Shown here one piece after another: positions 1 to 8,786 of a stretch of DNA of 64,000 nucleotides. The notes under the pieces are model-generated. The model did no database searches and was not told the DNA's origin. It saw only the letters and a list, made by a program, of their open reading frames with translations. Source of the DNA: PRO6 sp035565775 (GTDB taxonomy: Bacteria > Pseudomonadota > Alphaproteobacteria > Rhizobiales > Xanthobacteraceae); assembly GCA_035565775.1 (NCBI GenBank), contig DATMRW010000021.1:434001-498000 (forward strand), written 5' to 3'. A program made the position numbers and the translations under genes. The stretch's first letter is position 1. Each line of letters opens with the position of its first letter.

Positions 1-2
1 AC

Positions 3-101
3 CAGAAGCAGTGCAACGAAAAGATCTGCCCCTGCGTATCGCGCGCGATCGGCACGCTCACTGTTGACACGCTATCTTACGGCAGCGGCGCGCCGGGATA
101 G
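3..101 (+). CDS. C-terminal end of an unknown protein cut by the left window edge
   Basis: The reading frame beginning at base 3 is open from the window edge to a TAG at 99-101 and encodes about 32 residues, including a Cys-rich stretch (QCNEKICPC). Third codon positions are mostly G or C, as in the other genes here, while the neighbouring frame (stop at 65-67) lacks that bias. The end lies 7 bases from the convergent acetyltransferase stop. The fragment is too short to identify and could be spurious. Confidence 0.3.
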   Translation, partial: QKQCNEKICPCVSRAIGTLTVDTLSYGSGAPG

Positions 102-108
102 CGCGCCC

Positions 109-708
109 TCAACCGTGTTCGGACAGGCGCTGAAGCTGATAGGTGAGGTGCGCCTTCACTGTCGGCCATTCGCTGGCGATGATGCTGTAGACCACCGTAT
201 CGCGCAGCGTGCCATTCGGCGCGATCTGATGATTGCGCAAAATCCCATCCTGCTTGGCGCCGAGACGCTCGATGGCGCGGCGGCTCTGATGGTTGAAGAA
301 ATGCGTGCGGAATTCCACCGCGATGCAATCCAGCGCCTCGAACGCGTGGGACAACAGCAGCAGCTTGCATTGCGTGTTCAGCGGGCTGCGCTGGACGCGG
401 CTCGCGTACCAAGTCGAACCGATCTCCACGCGGCGATTGGCGGCATCGACATTCATGTACGTCGTCATGCCGGCGACGATGCCGTCTGCATCCTTCACCG
501 TGAAGGGCAGCATCATGCCGGCCGCCTGCAGGCCAAGCCGGCGGTCGATCTCCTTTGCCATCGTCTCCGGCGAGGGAATCGAGGTGTACCACAGCTGCCA
601 GAGCTCACCGTCCCTCACGGCGGCGACCAGCCCGTCATGATGATCATGCGACAGCGGTTCCAGACTCGCAGCATGCCCCGTGAGCGTTATCGGCTCCAGC
701 CAACTCAT
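109..708 (-). CDS. GNAT-family N-acetyltransferase (RimJ/RimL type)
   Basis: This 199-residue protein has the layout of acetyl-CoA-dependent GNAT acetyltransferases of the RimJ/RimL group. The N-terminus binds the acceptor (LTGHAASLEPLSHDHHD). A central strand region reads GSTWYASRVQRSPLN, and a C-terminal part contains NHQSRRAIERLGAKQDG, the usual 'N..S...ie.lGF..eG' block of this family. The acceptor is unknown. The start lies 9 bases after the stop of the SMP-30 gene on the same strand, so the two are probably co-transcribed. No key part of the fold appears missing. Confidence 0.85.
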   Translation of the reverse strand: MSWLEPITLTGHAASLEPLSHDHHDGLVAAVRDGELWQLWYTSIPSPETMAKEIDRRLGLQAAGMMLPFTVKDADGIVAGMTTYMNVDAANRRVEIGSTWYASRVQRSPLNTQCKLLLLSHAFEALDCIAVEFRTHFFNHQSRRAIERLGAKQDGILRNHQIAPNGTLRDTVVYSIIASEWPTVKAHLTYQLQRLSEHG

Positions 709-717
709 CGTTTGTCC

Positions 718-1650
718 TTACTTGTTGAGGAAATTGAGCGGCAGCCCCGGACGCGGCCAATCCATCGCGACCAGTTCTCCACGGCCGGACAGCGTGATGT
801 AGGCCGTCTTCAGCTCGGGCCCGCCAAAGGCAATATTGGTGGTGACGTGATCGCCGGTCTCGACCTGCTCGATGAGCTTGCCGTCGGGTGCGATCACCGA
901 AATGCAGCCGCTGATCAGCGTAGCGATACAGACATTGCCCGACGCCTCGACGGCCAGCGAGTCGAACATCTGATACCCGCCGAGCCCGGCGATCGGCCGT
1001 CCGATCTCGCCGCGATAGATCGTCGGGCCGGGGCGGATCTCGCCCGGCGCAGCGAGGTCGAAGGCCCATAGCCGCGCGGTCGGCGTCTCCGCGACATAGA
1101 CGGTGTTTTCGTCGGGCGACAGGCCGATGCCATTGGCGGGCTGCATGCCGACGACGGCTTCCACCAGTTCGGTCGCATTCGGCTTCATGTAATAGACGGC
1201 GCCGACATCGACGTCGCGCGGGCGGCGCTTGCCGAGATCGCTGAACCACAGGCCGCCATGCCTGTCGAACACGAGATCGTTCGGCCCCTTGAGCCGATGC
1301 TCGCCGACGCGATCGAACAGCGTTTCGACATGGCCGGTGACGAGATCGACCCGCTGCAGCGAGCCGCCGATATATTCGGACGCCTTCGGTGCGCCCGGCA
1401 TGATGACGCCGGTCTGGCTCGGCGCCCAGCTGAAGCCGCCATTGTTGCAGATGTAGCAGAGACCATCCGGCCCCATCGCGGCGCCGTTCGGCCCGCCGGG
1501 AATTTTTGCGATGACTTCCTTGCGGCCGTCCGGCCACACGCGCGTCAGGCGCTGCGCGCGGATCTCGACAAGCACCACCGAGCCGTCGGGCAGCACGACC
1601 GGCCCTTCCGGAAATTCAAGCCCTGTCGCGATGACGCGAAATCTGGACAT
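718..1650 (-). CDS. SMP-30/gluconolactonase/LRE family protein
   Basis: A 310-residue six-bladed beta-propeller protein of the SMP-30/gluconolaconase family, metal-dependent enzymes that usually hydrolyse sugar or other lactones. Family features include FPEGPVVLPDGSVV near the N-terminus, GPNGAAMGPDGLCYICNN around residue 55, LKGPNDLVFDRHGGLWFSD in the middle and NGIGLSPDENTVYVAET further on; acidic and Asn residues in these loops normally hold the metal. There is no signal peptide, so it is probably cytoplasmic. A GGGAGG Shine-Dalgarno precedes the ATG. It is the first gene of a likely two-gene operon with the acetyltransferase. The substrate cannot be told from the sequence. Confidence 0.85.
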   Translation of the reverse strand: MSRFRVIATGLEFPEGPVVLPDGSVVLVEIRAQRLTRVWPDGRKEVIAKIPGGPNGAAMGPDGLCYICNNGGFSWAPSQTGVIMPGAPKASEYIGGSLQRVDLVTGHVETLFDRVGEHRLKGPNDLVFDRHGGLWFSDLGKRRPRDVDVGAVYYMKPNATELVEAVVGMQPANGIGLSPDENTVYVAETPTARLWAFDLAAPGEIRPGPTIYRGEIGRPIAGLGGYQMFDSLAVEASGNVCIATLISGCISVIAPDGKLIEQVETGDHVTTNIAFGGPELKTAYITLSGRGELVAMDWPRPGLPLNFLNK

Positions 1651-1763
1651 GCCGCCTCCCGTTTTGTTCTTTATTGCTCTTGATCGCGACGCTCATCGGC
1701 GGCGCCGCTTCGCTCGTCACGGTAGAGCACAAGACCGGCGTTTGCCAAGCTGATCCGGCAGTC

Positions 1764-2132
1764 TCAACGCTTCGGCGCATCGCTGGCGGCGTCGGGCGCG
1801 GCCTTCGGCGCATCCTTCGATGTATCCTTCGCCGGAGGCTGCAGCTTGTCGAGGCGCGCGCGCAGCTCCGCAATCTCGGCGCTGAGACTGTCGACCCGGC
1901 GATTGGCGGCATCAAGCTGCCTCGCCGCAAGGTCGAGCTTGCGCTGCATCTCGAGCTCGGCCTTCGTCAAAGCCGACTTGAGAAAGTTGACGTTAGCCTG
2001 CAGGCAGCCGGTGCGGCGCTCCATCGTCTTTTCGGCGGTGCAGATCTCGATCCCCGGAATGTCCTGCGCAAAGGCCGCGGTCGCACCGAGCATCATCGCA
2101 GCAGTCGCGGCGCTCATCAGAATTTTTCGCAA
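1764..2132 (-). CDS. small exported coiled-coil protein, function unknown
   Basis: A 122-residue protein with an N-terminal signal peptide (basic start, Ala/Met-rich core, AFAQD cleavage region near residues 21-24). Then comes a heptad-rich helix at about residues 45-95 (LKSALTKAELEMQRKLD and following) and a Lys/Asp/Ala-rich tail. I do not recognise a named family. It probably sits in the periplasm as a coiled-coil oligomer. The best start is a TTG at 2132, because it keeps the basic n-region and has an upstream GAGGA; an ATG five codons in (2117) is the alternative. It is divergent from the GIY-YIG gene. Confidence 0.6.
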   Translation of the reverse strand: MRKILMSAATAAMMLGATAAFAQDIPGIEICTAEKTMERRTGCLQANVNFLKSALTKAELEMQRKLDLAARQLDAANRRVDSLSAEIAELRARLDKLQPPAKDTSKDAPKAAPDAASDAPKR

Positions 2133-2217
2133 CTCTCAATCCTCGCTGGCAGAAGTGACGCAACCCGGCCCCATCATCACGACGTGCAAATCACTACGGC
2201 ATGATAGTGTCGGCGAC

Positions 2218-2490
2218 ATGGATTGCATCGTTTACGTTCTCGGCTGCGCCGACAAGGATCGGTTTCTGACCTATGTCGGCTGGACGCTCGATCTCGACCG
2301 CCGCCTTGCCCAGCACAATTCCGGCAAGGGCGCGAAGACGACGCGCGGCCGCGCATGGCACGTGCTGCATGTCGAGCGCTTCGCCACCCGCAACGAGGCG
2401 ATGAGTCGCGAATGGCACCTCAAGCGCGACAAGACCTTTCGCAAGCAGTTAGCGGTGGCCGCGAGCCGTGAAGCAGAAAGCAGCACGTGA
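2218..2490 (+). CDS. GIY-YIG nuclease-superfamily protein
   Basis: A 90-residue single-domain protein of the UPF0213/YhbQ-like GIY-YIG group. The hallmark strands appear as IVYVL near residue 5 and TYVGWT near residue 18, followed by DLDRRLAQHNSGKGAKTT, an Arg-bearing helix and a Glu (EAMSREWHLK) that normally completes the nuclease site. Family members act in DNA repair or are uncharacterised. The start was placed at the ATG giving the complete GIY strand; the frame is open further upstream but without family similarity. A bidirectional terminator lies downstream. Confidence 0.8.
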   Translation: MDCIVYVLGCADKDRFLTYVGWTLDLDRRLAQHNSGKGAKTTRGRAWHVLHVERFATRNEAMSREWHLKRDKTFRKQLAVAASREAESST

Positions 2491-2707
2491 ATCTGTGCCG
2501 AAACGCGACAGCGGACCGAGGCTCATTAAGGTTTGAAACACGCGCGGAACAAAGCGCGCCCGAATCACCAATTTTGATTCAGTCCCGTTTCGTTCACGCC
2601 CGCTCTAGCCACCCGCCTTCGCCAGGGCACAAGATCTAGGCGGAGATTATCGGGCCGGCAGCCGCGTCGCCGCGCCAAAGGTTAACGCCGGCGCCGCGCT
2701 TGCAACA

Positions 2708-2735
2708 AAAAGGCCGGCGCTGCGGCCGGCCTTTT
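2708..2735. terminator. bidirectional intrinsic terminator
   Basis: An 11-base perfect stem (AAAAGGCCGGC paired with GCCGGCCTTTT) with a 6-base loop, flanked by A and T runs, lies between the convergent GIY-YIG gene and amidase. It should terminate both transcripts. The rest of the 2491-2757 gap shows nothing recognisable. Confidence 0.8.
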
Positions 2736-2757
2736 CAGTCAATCGTGTGATAGCCGT

Positions 2758-4110
2758 TCAGCCGCGAGCGACCGGGGCAATGCCGGCGGCAAGTTCGAAG
2801 ATCGAACGGTCCGCGCCGCTCGGGCCGGCCAGCATGAGGCCGACCGGCGCTTCGCCCTCGCGGTGCACCGGCAGGCTGATGGCGCAGCCGTCGGCGAAGT
2901 TGATCAGCGTGCAATTGCGCAGCGCCAGCAGGTTGGCCTTGGTGAAGGTGTCGTCATCGGCGACGAGATCGGCGATCGGCGGCGGCGTGATCGCAACGGT
3001 CGGCATGACGAAGGCGTCATAGGCCATGTAACGGCGGTTAAGCCGCTCGACCATCGACTTCCGATGCGCCGAGATCTCGAGATAGTGCGCCGCGCTCTGC
3101 GGTTCGCCGCGGCGGATGCGGCTGACCACGCGCGGATCGTAGTCCTGCCCGCGCTTTGCGATCAGCTCGCGATGCCAGGCATAAGCCTCGGCAGCGCTGA
3201 AACCGCCCTGCACGCTCATCACCGCAACCTCTGCGAACTCCGGCACCTCGATGCGCTCGACCAGCGCGCCGGCATCGCTCAGGCGGGCGATCGCGCGCTC
3301 AAAGGTCTCGGCGACGACGCTGTCGATCGAGTCGAATACCACGGTCGTCGGCACCCCGAGGCGCAGGCCCTTCACCGAACGCGGCTTCACATCCCACAGC
3401 GGCTCGCCCGCGAGGACCGCATCCATCGCCGCGCAGCATTCGACGCTGGCGCCGAGCGGGCCGACGCTGTCGAGAGTGCCGGACAGCGGAACAGCGCCGG
3501 CGGTCGGCACCCGGCGCGCGGTCGGCTTGTAGCCAACGATGCCGTTGAATGCCGCCGGAATGCGGCAGGAGCCGCCGGTGTCGGTGCCGAGCGCGCCGAA
3601 CGACATGCCGTCGACGATCGAGACCGCCGCGCCCGAGGAGGAACCGCCCGGCACATGGCCGACATCGCGCTGCCAAATCCCCTTCGGGGTGCCGTAATGC
3701 GGATTGATGCCGATGCCCGAATAGGCAAACTCGGTCATGTTCGAGCGGCCGATGACGATGAAGCCCGCGCGGCGCAGGCGGGCCACGCTCGGCGCGTCTT
3801 CGGCGGCCGGCGCGGTGTCGTCGAGCGCCTTGGAGCCGGCGAGCGTCACCTGGCCCTTGATGTCGAACAGATCCTTGATCGAGACTGGAATACCGGCATA
3901 GGGCGAGGGCTCGGCCTTTGCCTTGCGCAGCTTGTCCATCGCATCAGCGGCAGCCAGCGCCCCCTCGCGATCGACGGAGATGAAGGTGCGCGCGCCCTCG
4001 CCGTTCGGATCGTCGATTCTGGCGAGACACTGCTCCACAAGCGCCCGTGCGGTGGTTCGCCCTGCCGCAAGGTCCGCGGCGAGTGACGCAAGTGTGGGGC
4101 GATGAGACAT
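2758..4110 (-). CDS. amidase-signature family amidase (450 aa)
   Basis: An amidase-signature hydrolase that cleaves a carboxamide to acid and ammonia. The Ser-cisSer-Lys triad is visible: Lys79 in PVSIKD, Ser157 in GGSSSG and Ser181 in GTDTGGSCR, with the usual 24-residue spacing between the two serines. Length is normal for single-domain members. The frame is open further upstream, but the ATG at 4110 has AAGGAG at good spacing and begins the conserved helix (LASLAADLAAGRTTARALVEQ). A 16-base perfect palindrome sits just upstream. It is divergent from an acyl-CoA synthetase gene, which could activate the acid released; this link is inference. The exact amide is unknown. Confidence 0.9.
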   Translation of the reverse strand: MSHRPTLASLAADLAAGRTTARALVEQCLARIDDPNGEGARTFISVDREGALAAADAMDKLRKAKAEPSPYAGIPVSIKDLFDIKGQVTLAGSKALDDTAPAAEDAPSVARLRRAGFIVIGRSNMTEFAYSGIGINPHYGTPKGIWQRDVGHVPGGSSSGAAVSIVDGMSFGALGTDTGGSCRIPAAFNGIVGYKPTARRVPTAGAVPLSGTLDSVGPLGASVECCAAMDAVLAGEPLWDVKPRSVKGLRLGVPTTVVFDSIDSVVAETFERAIARLSDAGALVERIEVPEFAEVAVMSVQGGFSAAEAYAWHRELIAKRGQDYDPRVVSRIRRGEPQSAAHYLEISAHRKSMVERLNRRYMAYDAFVMPTVAITPPPIADLVADDDTFTKANLLALRNCTLINFADGCAISLPVHREGEAPVGLMLAGPSGADRSIFELAAGIAPVARG

Positions 4111-4132
4111 GACGCGAACTCCTTCGGCTTGG

Positions 4133-4148
4133 TCTTGATCGATCAAGA
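4133..4148. promoter_or_regulatory. 16-base perfect palindrome, candidate operator
   Basis: TCTTGATCGATCAAGA is fully self-complementary and lies 23 bases upstream of the amidase start, in the 222-base divergent gap to the acyl-CoA synthetase. The inner TTGAT and ATCAA are 2 bases apart, not 4, so this is not an FNR/FixK box. It could be bound by a GntR or TetR-type repressor encoded elsewhere. Confidence 0.45.
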
Positions 4149-4332
4149 GAGTGGTTTGGAGCCTTACAAGCAGTTTCGCCCCAGTTTGAAAAGCCCCGGC
4201 TGGCCTCGGAGCCAAAGTTGTTGCGGATGGCACAATCGAGCCGCTCTACAACAACAGGCTTGCGCTCGCCGCGCAAAAAAAGACAATCGAGCCAACAAAA
4301 AATAGCCGCTGAAACTCGCCCAAGGACCGCCG

Positions 4333-5931
4333 ATGACAAAATCGCCCGTGCCGGCTTTTGCGCTCGCCAGACAGGTTCGCTTCAAGGATCGGGTTGTTCC
4401 GGTTTTCGAAAATCGCCCAAAAAGTGTGTGGGAGCTGGTTGCGGCCGCAACCGCACGCCGCGGCGACGGCGAGGCGCTGATCTGCGGCGGGGCCCGGATG
4501 ACATGGAACGAGGTCGCTCACGCCTCGCGCTGCATCGCCGCGAGCATGGATGCAATGGGCATCCGGCGCGGCGACCGGATCGCGCTTCAGCTCGGCAACC
4601 GCAACGAATTCGTGCTGGCCTGGTTCGCCGCGAGCCACCTCGGCGCCATCACGGTCCCACTCAGCACCCGTCACCTCAGGGCCGAGATCGCCTATGCCAT
4701 CAACAACAGCGGGGCGCGGCTGTTCATCCACGAAGCGGCGCTGGCGGACCGGGTGCCGGACGCAGCGGAGACGCCGGATCTCGCGTGGCGGATCTCGGCC
4801 GGCGGCACGCCGGGGCCGGCGACGTTCGAGTCGCTGCTCACCGCGCAGTCGCGCCCGGAGCCGGCAGCGACCAACGAGGAAGACACCAACCTGATCCTCT
4901 ACACCTCGGGTACCACCGGCCAGCCGAAGGGCGCCATGCTCGCCCATTGCAACATCATCCATTCCGCCATGGTCTACGAGAGCTGCATGGGGCTGACGGA
5001 AGCGGACCGCTCGATCGCCGCGGTGCCGCTCGCCCATGTCACCGGCATCATCGCCAACATCGCCTCGATGGCGCGCTGCGCCGGCGCTCTGATCATCGTT
5101 CCGGAATTCAAGGCGGCGGATTTTCTCGCCGTCGCCGAGCGCGAGCGCGTGACCCAGACCATCATGGTCCCGGCGATGTACAACCTCTGCCTCCTGCAGT
5201 CCGATTTCGACCGCTTCGATCTGTCGGCCTGGCGCATCGGCGGCTATGGCGGCGCGCCGATGCCGATCGCGACCATCGAGCGGCTGGCCGCAAAGCTCCC
5301 CAATCTAGAACTCAGCAACGTTTACGGCGCGACCGAGACAACCTCGCCCTGCACGTTTCTGCCCGCGGCGCTGAGCAAAACCCATCTCGACAGCGTCGGC
5401 CTACCCTGCCCCGGCACCGACATTTTGATCATGGACGAGGACGGCCGCGAACTGCCGCACGGCGAAATCGGCGAGGTGTGGATCCACGGCGGCGAGGTCG
5501 TCAAAGGCTACTGGAACAATGCCAAGGCAACGGATGAAAGCTTCGTCGCCGGCTACTGGCGGTCAGGCGATCTCGGCACCATCGACAGCGAAAACTTCGT
5601 CCGCATCCTCGACCGCAAGAAGGACATGATCAATCGCGGCGGGCTCAAGATCTATTCGGCCGAGGTCGAATCGGTGCTGGCAAGCCATCCCGACGTGCTC
5701 GAGAGCGCGGTGATCGGGGAGCCCTGCCCGGTGCTCGGCGAGCGGGTCTGCGCGGTGATCGTGCCGCGCCGCCCAGATCTCGAAGTCTACGAGCTGCGGG
5801 CGTGGTGCAGCAAACTGCTTGCCGACTACAAGGTACCCGAGACGATCACGCTGAGCGATACGCCGCTGCCGCGCAACGCCAATGGCAAAGTGCTCAAGCG
5901 CCAGCTTCGGGAGCAGCGCGCGGCGGTGTGA
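4333..5931 (+). CDS. AMP-forming acyl-CoA synthetase/ligase
   Basis: A 532-residue ANL-superfamily enzyme that activates a carboxylic acid as acyl-AMP and transfers it to CoA. The P-loop-like motif (LILYTSGTTGQPKGAML) is near residues 186-202. The YGATETTSPCT segment follows near residue 332, and YWRSGDLG near 410. The hinge-region LDRKKDMINRGG comes next, and the catalytic Lys in NGKVLKRQL is near the end. All core motifs are present. AAGGA precedes the ATG. Substrate class (medium-chain, aromatic or other) cannot be fixed. It is divergent from the amidase and has its own terminator overlapping the stop codon. Confidence 0.9.
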   Translation: MTKSPVPAFALARQVRFKDRVVPVFENRPKSVWELVAAATARRGDGEALICGGARMTWNEVAHASRCIAASMDAMGIRRGDRIALQLGNRNEFVLAWFAASHLGAITVPLSTRHLRAEIAYAINNSGARLFIHEAALADRVPDAAETPDLAWRISAGGTPGPATFESLLTAQSRPEPAATNEEDTNLILYTSGTTGQPKGAMLAHCNIIHSAMVYESCMGLTEADRSIAAVPLAHVTGIIANIASMARCAGALIIVPEFKAADFLAVAERERVTQTIMVPAMYNLCLLQSDFDRFDLSAWRIGGYGGAPMPIATIERLAAKLPNLELSNVYGATETTSPCTFLPAALSKTHLDSVGLPCPGTDILIMDEDGRELPHGEIGEVWIHGGEVVKGYWNNAKATDESFVAGYWRSGDLGTIDSENFVRILDRKKDMINRGGLKIYSAEVESVLASHPDVLESAVIGEPCPVLGERVCAVIVPRRPDLEVYELRAWCSKLLADYKVPETITLSDTPLPRNANGKVLKRQLREQRAAV

Positions 5932-5945
5932 CCGCGCGCGTTTTT
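5916..5945 (+). terminator. intrinsic terminator overlapping the ligase stop codon
   Basis: An 8-base G+C stem (5916-5923 with 5932-5939) whose loop contains the TGA of the acyl-CoA synthetase gene, followed by TTTTT at 5941-5945. Confidence 0.65.
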
Positions 5946-5968
5946 CCCCACGAGGCTTTCGGCGCGCG

Positions 5969-7645
5969 TCAGGTCGCGCCGCTCGCATGGGAGGGGATCG
6001 AGATCACTTCGGTCGCCGCACGATCCGGCGTCTCCTCTTTCCAGCGCACCGAGCCGAACGGCCGCTCGAGCATGCGCCGGACGCGCACCGGCTCAGGCCC
6101 GACATGAAAGTCGATGGCCTGCTGATGGAGCGCGCGCTCGGACTGCGTCGGCCGGTTGCGCTGGCGCAGATAGTCGAGCCAGGTCGGGCAATGATAGCGC
6201 TCGGTCCACAGTTCGGGATCGGCGACGTCGCGCGCGATCGACCAGCCATAGGCGCCGTTGCGCTGGCGGCTGAGCTGCACCTTCTGCATCAGGTCGTGAA
6301 ACAGCCGCGCATTGACCTGCTCGACGCGGTACTCGATCTCGATGACCACCGGGCCGCTACGGCCGGTCAGTGGCAGGCGCACCTCCGGATCGGTCAAAAG
6401 CTCGGCAGCCGCCTCGTCGATGCTGCCGACCGGGGGCATGCGCAGCCAGATGCTGAGCAGCGGGGACGCAAGCATCATCGCCGCGGAAATCAGCAGCGCA
6501 TGATCGACGCCGACGCTGTCGGCGACGCGGCCCCAGACCCAGCTTCCGACCGCGATGCCGCCGGCGATCGCCGCCTGGAAGATCGCCAGCGAACGGCCCG
6601 CCACCCAGCGCGGGGCCGACAGCTGCACGCCGATATTGAACAGCGCAATCGCCAGCATCCACACCGCGCCGCAGATCACGAGCGCAGCCGCGGTGATGAG
6701 CGGCGAACGGCTGAAGCCGACCACGGCGATGAAGACGCCCATTACCAGCGCGCAATAGCGCACGGCGGCCTCGCCGTGGAAGACGCGCCTGATGATGCTG
6801 ATATTCAACGCTCCGAGCACCGCGCCCATTCCGAACGCGCCGAGCATGATGCCGTACATCTCCGGGCCGCCCTTCATCAGGTCGCGGGCGACCAGCGGCA
6901 TCAGCGCCGAGATCGAACCGCCGGCAAAGCCGGTGACGAAGGTGCGAATGAGGACGATGCGGATCGACGGCGAATTGACGATATAGCGAACGCCGGAGAC
7001 GATGGCCCGGCGCAGCCGCTCAGGCGGCAGCCGCGATGTTTCCTGAACGCGCTTCCAACGGAACAGCACAACCAGCAGCGGAATGTACATCAGCGCATTG
7101 AGCGCGAAGGCGGCGACCGCACCGGCGGCCGCCACGACAATGCCGCCGATGGCGGGGCCGAAACTGCGCGCGATATTGTAGCTGATGCCATTCAGCGCGA
7201 CGGCCGAGGGCAAAGTCTCGGCCGGCACCTGCTCCGTCACCGACGCCTGCCACGCGGGGCCGAACAGCGCCATGCCGGTGCCGACGAGAAAGCAGAACGC
7301 CAGCAGGCGCCAGGGCGTCACCAGCCCGAACCACGCCATCGCCGTCAGCGCGACCGCGCCGCAGAACGCAAGGCTAAGCGAGGCGAGCGCCACCACGCGG
7401 CGGTCGTACATGTCCGCAACCGCGCCCGCCGGCAGCGACACCATCATGATCGGCAGCATCAACGCGGTCTGCACCAGCGCCACCATGTCGGCGGCGGCCG
7501 TCATCTCGGTCATCGCCCAGGCGGCGCCGACGCCCTGGATCAACAGACCCAGGTTGGAGAGAAGACTGGCAAGCCAGATGCGCCGGAAAATCGCGTGGCG
7601 GAGAGGAGCGCCGATGCTGTCTGCGGAGGCCGGACCTCTTTTCAC
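5969..7645 (-). CDS. MFS transporter with C-terminal soluble domain (MFS_3 type)
   Basis: About 558 residues if translation starts at the GTG at 7645 (VKRGPASADS). The first 420 residues are 10-12 hydrophobic segments of a drug/siderophore-exporter-type MFS protein, including an AGAVADMYDRR loop 2 motif. The last 130 residues are soluble, with an antibiotic-monooxygenase-like ferredoxin fold (VVIEIEYRVEQVNARLFHDL and following). This arrangement is that of the 'transmembrane secretion effector' family PF05977. The open frame extends upstream to 8020, but that part overlaps the LysR gene and reads as non-coding. The cargo is unknown. Its stop faces the acyl-CoA synthetase terminator. Confidence 0.8.
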   Translation of the reverse strand: MKRGPASADSIGAPLRHAIFRRIWLASLLSNLGLLIQGVGAAWAMTEMTAAADMVALVQTALMLPIMMVSLPAGAVADMYDRRVVALASLSLAFCGAVALTAMAWFGLVTPWRLLAFCFLVGTGMALFGPAWQASVTEQVPAETLPSAVALNGISYNIARSFGPAIGGIVVAAAGAVAAFALNALMYIPLLVVLFRWKRVQETSRLPPERLRRAIVSGVRYIVNSPSIRIVLIRTFVTGFAGGSISALMPLVARDLMKGGPEMYGIMLGAFGMGAVLGALNISIIRRVFHGEAAVRYCALVMGVFIAVVGFSRSPLITAAALVICGAVWMLAIALFNIGVQLSAPRWVAGRSLAIFQAAIAGGIAVGSWVWGRVADSVGVDHALLISAAMMLASPLLSIWLRMPPVGSIDEAAAELLTDPEVRLPLTGRSGPVVIEIEYRVEQVNARLFHDLMQKVQLSRQRNGAYGWSIARDVADPELWTERYHCPTWLDYLRQRNRPTQSERALHQQAIDFHVGPEPVRVRRMLERPFGSVRWKEETPDRAATEVISIPSHASGAT

Positions 7646-7776
7646 GAATCTTCCAAGCCGCCCACTCAACCATTCCCTCCCGACGCGGACCGCGTGCCGC
7701 AAACAACAAAGGTGATCGGAGCCTTGTTTGAAGTCAACGAGACCGTTGCGAGAAGGCACCGCATCTGGCCTGTAGA

Positions 7777-8685
7777 TCAGGCCTGCGGCACCAAGATGGC
7801 CGAAAGCTGCTCGACCAGCCATCGTCCCGCCGGCCCGAGCGGCTTGTCGCGCTTGTGGATCGCCTGAAGCTGATAGGTGATGTTGTCCCAGGTATCGATG
7901 TTGAGGCGTATCAGGCGCCCCGCGGCGATGTCCGCCGCCGCCATCTCTTCCGGCAGGCTGCCCCAACCGATGCCGCCGAGCAGCAGTTCGTGCTTGGCGC
8001 CAAGATCGGCCAGCCGCCACGTCGAGGTGCCGATCACGGCAAATTCGCGCCCCTGCGTCAGCGGCGAACGATCGGTCAGCACGAGTTGAAGCTGCTTGGC
8101 CGCAACCGTCATCGGCACCGTTTCCTGATAGGCCGCGAGCGGATGCGTCGGCACGGCAACCGGCACGAGCCGCACCGAACCCATCTGTCGCCGCTCAAGT
8201 CCCTCCAGCTCCGCCGCCAGCGGCCCGCTGACGCCGAGATCGGCCTGGCCGCTGAGCACGCTTTGCGCGACCGCTCCCATCGCCTCGACATAAAGGCGCA
8301 GGGTCACGGTCGGGAACGTCGTGCGGAAGGCATCGAACACTTGCACCAACCGCCGCATCGGTGCCATCACGTCGACCACCAGCACGACCTCGGCCTCGAG
8401 CCCTCCCTGCAGGCCGCGCGCCTTGGCCAAAAGATCGTCGATGGCATGCGCGATGCCGCGGCTATCGGCAAGGACGGCCTGCCCGGCCTCGGTGAGCTTC
8501 GGCGTCTTGGTGCTGGTTCGGTCGAACAGTTGCAGCCCGAGCTGCGCCTCCAGATTGGCGATGGTGTAGCTGATCACCGAGGTCGCGCGCCGCAGGCGGC
8601 GGGCGGCCGCACTGAAGCTGCCTTCCGCCACGACGGCGAGGAAGACCTGAAGCTGATCCAAGGTCGGCGGGCGAGGCTCCATCAT
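7777..8685 (-). CDS. LysR-family transcriptional regulator
   Basis: A 302-residue LysR protein. The N-terminal winged helix-turn-helix at residues 8-67 contains LDQLQVFLAVVAEGSFSAAARRL, and a periplasmic-binding-like effector domain follows from about residue 90. The ATG at 8685 was chosen because it is preceded by GAGAAAG and gives the standard short N-terminus. It is divergent from wrbA with a 101-base gap, the classic layout for a LysR protein controlling its neighbour; control of wrbA is therefore a reasonable inference. The effector may be a quinone or related electrophile, but nothing in the sequence proves this. Confidence 0.88.
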   Translation of the reverse strand: MMEPRPPTLDQLQVFLAVVAEGSFSAAARRLRRATSVISYTIANLEAQLGLQLFDRTSTKTPKLTEAGQAVLADSRGIAHAIDDLLAKARGLQGGLEAEVVLVVDVMAPMRRLVQVFDAFRTTFPTVTLRLYVEAMGAVAQSVLSGQADLGVSGPLAAELEGLERRQMGSVRLVPVAVPTHPLAAYQETVPMTVAAKQLQLVLTDRSPLTQGREFAVIGTSTWRLADLGAKHELLLGGIGWGSLPEEMAAADIAAGRLIRLNIDTWDNITYQLQAIHKRDKPLGPAGRWLVEQLSAILVPQA

Positions 8686-8713
8686 TCGACTTTCTCGAAC
8701 GTTTTTTAAGATA

Positions 8714-8734
8714 TTATCCGACTTTTCAGAATAA
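8714..8734. promoter_or_regulatory. imperfect dyad, possible LysR operator
   Basis: TTATCC and GAATAA form a near-perfect inverted repeat (5 of 6 pairs) separated by 9 bases in the AT-rich middle of the LysR/wrbA divergent gap, 29 bases upstream of the regulator start. Position fits autoregulation; the match is weak. Confidence 0.3.
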
Positions 8735-8786
8735 AGGAACCAGCCCATGTAGGGACAGAACGTTGAAGTAACGAAAGGTCCCATCC

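Noticed and set aside
4111..4233. 41-codon N-terminal extension of the first amidase
   Set aside because: No ribosome site upstream, no family similarity, and the ATG at 4110 has AAGGAG.
5882..7867. 661-codon open frame opposite the MFS transporter
   Set aside because: Arg/His-rich composition and full overlap with a clear membrane protein gene mark it as a shadow frame.
7646..8020. N-terminal extension of the MFS transporter
   Set aside because: It overlaps the LysR coding sequence, is Arg/Gly-rich and adds no membrane segment; the GTG at 7645 is a better start.
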